From: JBNJEA01 sp051745395
Lineage (GTDB): Bacteria > Desulfobacterota > Desulfobacteria > Desulfobacterales > Desulfosalsimonadaceae
DNA: 15,924 nucleotides
NCBI GenBank assembly: GCA_051745395.1
Contig: JBNJEA010000068.1
Location: 1 to 15,924, forward strand
Reading direction: 5' to 3'
In this document: positions 14,678-15,924 of the stretch, one piece after another
Layout: every line of letters begins with the position of its first letter
Position numbering within the stretch: the first letter of the stretch is position 1
Program-made: the position numbers and the translations under genes
Notes under the pieces: model-generated
What the model saw: only the letters and a program-made list of their open reading frames with translations
Told to the model about the DNA's origin: nothing
The model's database searches: none

Positions 14678-14757
14678 TATTTAAGAGTAATCGATTTGTG
14701 TATTTTCGCTTGTCCGGTTTGCTCCGGTAACAGGCGGGTTGTCGATTTATTTTTCTG

Positions 14758-14798
14758 TTTTCGCGCAAAGCCGCCAAGTGAGGCTTTGAAACTTTGCG
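14758..14798 (+). repeat. Hairpin repeat in the SCP2 leader
   Basis: CGCAAAG (14764-14770) pairs with CTTTGCG (14792-14798). Alternatively AAAGCC (14767-14772) pairs with GGCTTT (14782-14787). The two folds exclude each other. The left end TTTTCGCGCAAAG is the motif found in the repeat after trkH. There is no T-run; the ribosome-binding site of the SCP2 gene is 40 nt downstream. Confidence 0.55.
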
Positions 14799-14848
14799 TC
14801 TTGCCGCGGGAAGGGAATGCCTTTACACCCGAAATGCAAGGAGGTCTC

Positions 14849-15244
14849 ATGACCATTTTTTCCGATACCCAGCAAATGTATGTCTTTCTGGAGGATCTGT
14901 GGCGCTACATTGTCTTTGAATCCGAGCTTGGCGAGAAAATGCGCGATTATGGCGTGAGCTACAAGTATGTCATTCATGAGCCGGAAGGCTATCTTTTTGT
15001 GGCTCCGGACAATGTGATCACCGGCAAGGCAGCCAATCGCGACGCGGTGATCACCATGGAGCTGTCCGGTGATACGATTCACCGGTTCTGGCTCAAGCAG
15101 ATCACCCTGCCGGTGGCTTTGGCCACCAGAAAAATCAAGGCCAAGGGACCGCTTCCAAAAGTGTTGAAGATGCTGCCGGCACTGAAGCCGGTTCACGACG
15201 TCTACCCGGAATTTTGTAAAAAACACGGTTTGCCGGTATCTTGA
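14849..15244 (+). CDS. SCP2 sterol-binding-domain protein
   Basis: The 131-residue product is a single SCP2 domain, a fold with a hydrophobic tunnel that holds lipids such as acyl-CoA or sterols. The end is diagnostic: VITMELSGDTIHRFWLKQ, then LPVALATRKIKAKGPLPKVL and LPALKPVHDVYPEF, a pattern common beside lipid-activating genes. There is no signal peptide or membrane segment, so it is cytoplasmic. AAGGAGG (14838-14844) sits 4 nt before ATG 14849. The frame is open upstream to 14666, but that stretch covers the predicted sigma-54 promoter and leader. It is the first gene after the -24/-12 promoter, with an acyl-CoA ligase 71 nt downstream. It may present or store a fatty or steroid-like acid for that ligase (inference). 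Confidence 0.85.
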   Translation: MTIFSDTQQMYVFLEDLWRYIVFESELGEKMRDYGVSYKYVIHEPEGYLFVAPDNVITGKAANRDAVITMELSGDTIHRFWLKQITLPVALATRKIKAKGPLPKVLKMLPALKPVHDVYPEFCKKHGLPVS

Positions 15245-15315
15245 CGGCCAAAAGTCAATTCCTGAAGCAAATCGGATAACCAAAATCTGAAAATCAACAG
15301 GAGGGAGGAAGGCCG

Positions 15316-15924
15316 ATGAGCGAAAGCAAAATCCCCGGTCACATTGCCTTTGAGCTCGATGCCAAGGCCGAAAACATGCCAGACACCAAGGTGGTGACCT
15401 TTGAAAACGGCAAATTTTCCGACGAGCCGATCTCCTACAGCGACATTGTGGTTTCCGGCCGCAAGATGGCCCACGCCATGATCAGGGCGGGTATCGGAAA
15501 AGGCGATGCCTTTGCCCTGGTCATGCGAAACCATCCCGAATTTGTTTACGCCATGTATGCCGCCGCGCTGGTCGGCTCGGTGCTGGTGCCCGTCGATCCG
15601 AGGGTCAAGGGAAAGCGGCTGCAGTACATGCTGACGGATTCCGGGGCCAAAGGGGTCTTTTTTGCCAGCGAGTTCATGGAAAACGTTGGTGACGCCCTGG
15701 CGCAGATGCAGGGGGTCAAGGCCCTGGGCGTGGCCTACAAGGAAGGCATGGACGTGGCGGTCAGCAACGATTATCCGGCATTGAATGAAATCCTGGAAGG
15801 CCCGGAGCTTGGCCCCCCCGATGCGGTCAACGAAGAAGTCGCTGTTCCTTTTGAGGTCATCTACACCTCGGGCACCACCCTCGCTGGTGACAGCCTTCAA
15901 ATTTTTGGAGACGTTTATCGCGAT
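15316..15924 (+). CDS. Acyl-CoA ligase (AMP-binding family), 3' truncated by window end
   Basis: The class I adenylate-forming enzymes activate a carboxylic acid with ATP and join it to CoA. The visible 203 residues are the N-terminal part: ISYSDIVVSGRKMAHAM, GIGKGDAFALVMRNHPEFV, AALVGSVLVPVDPRVKGKRL, and the start of the ATP loop VIYTSGTT (residues 181-188). GGAGGAAGG supports ATG 15316. From 15880 the frame reads LAGDSLQIFGDVYRD, not the expected G-x-PKG that completes the loop. No stop occurs, but the last 45 bases do not look like the family. The gene follows the SCP2 gene in a probable operon under sigma-54 control. The style resembles fatty-acid or carnitine-CoA-type ligases; the substrate is unknown. 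Confidence 0.85.
   Translation, partial: MSESKIPGHIAFELDAKAENMPDTKVVTFENGKFSDEPISYSDIVVSGRKMAHAMIRAGIGKGDAFALVMRNHPEFVYAMYAAALVGSVLVPVDPRVKGKRLQYMLTDSGAKGVFFASEFMENVGDALAQMQGVKALGVAYKEGMDVAVSNDYPALNEILEGPELGPPDAVNEEVAVPFEVIYTSGTTLAGDSLQIFGDVYRD

Noticed and set aside
14666..14848. N-terminal extension of the SCP2 protein by 61 residues
   Set aside because: The extension would start within the -24/-12 promoter, before its own transcription start, while a strong AAGGAGG precedes ATG 14849.
15202..15900. 232-residue minus-strand frame opposite the acyl-CoA ligase
   Set aside because: The plus strand carries family motifs in the same region; the minus-strand product is Gly/His-rich shadow sequence.

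Overview
The window is a stretch of bacterial chromosome, GC-rich in its genes and AT-rich in its promoter regions. Nothing proves a taxon. The mix of genes suggests a Desulfobacterota (sulphate-reducer type) chromosome: RecD2, TrkA/TrkH, a SlyD-like FKBP with a Cys-rich tail, a sigma-54 activator, an SCP2 protein beside an acyl-CoA ligase, and hairpin repeats of the type TTTTCGCGCAAAG. That placement is inference. Both ends of the window cut through a gene.

Layout. 1-4501 is a tight plus-strand unit: recD2 (5' end missing), trkA (TTG start, 4-nt overlap) and trkH. 4502-4748 holds an inverted repeat built on an 8-bp tandem repeat, then a near-consensus promoter for a tRNA-Lys/tRNA-Glu pair that ends in a terminator (4749-4972). 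5060-6508 is a promoter followed by a macro-domain protein and an SDR oxidoreductase, overlapping by 4 nt. 6516-7191 is a stand-alone unit: promoter, zinc-ribbon membrane protein, terminator. A convergent gene at 7261-7689 (minus strand) encodes a small HTH protein with an RpoA-C-terminal-like half. It is divergent from a SlyD-like FKBP (7921-8415), across an AT-rich promoter region. Then come a VanZ-like membrane protein (8573-8995) and a GH13 amylosucrase (9076-11040).

11186-15924 is the most structured part. On the minus strand, a 929-residue sigma-54 activator (repeat-rich sensor region, GAF, AAA+, Fis HTH) is followed by a Nudix hydrolase gene broken by an in-frame TGA. On the plus strand, an SCP2-domain protein and an acyl-CoA ligase (cut by the window end) are read away from the activator. 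The 391-bp region between the two directions (14458-14848) holds an (AG)n tract in the activator's ribosome-binding region, a sigma-70-like promoter for the activator, two 16-bp near-palindromes 22 bp apart, a good -24/-12 promoter pointing at the SCP2 gene, and a hairpin in the SCP2 leader. This reads as a complete local circuit: the activator binds the two sites and switches on the SCP2/ligase operon through sigma-54, and may also control itself.

I found no CRISPR array, rRNA or transposase gene. The main anomalies are the TGA inside the Nudix gene, the (AG)n tract at the activator start, and the acyl-CoA ligase, whose ATP-binding loop departs from its family consensus in the last 45 bases of the window.
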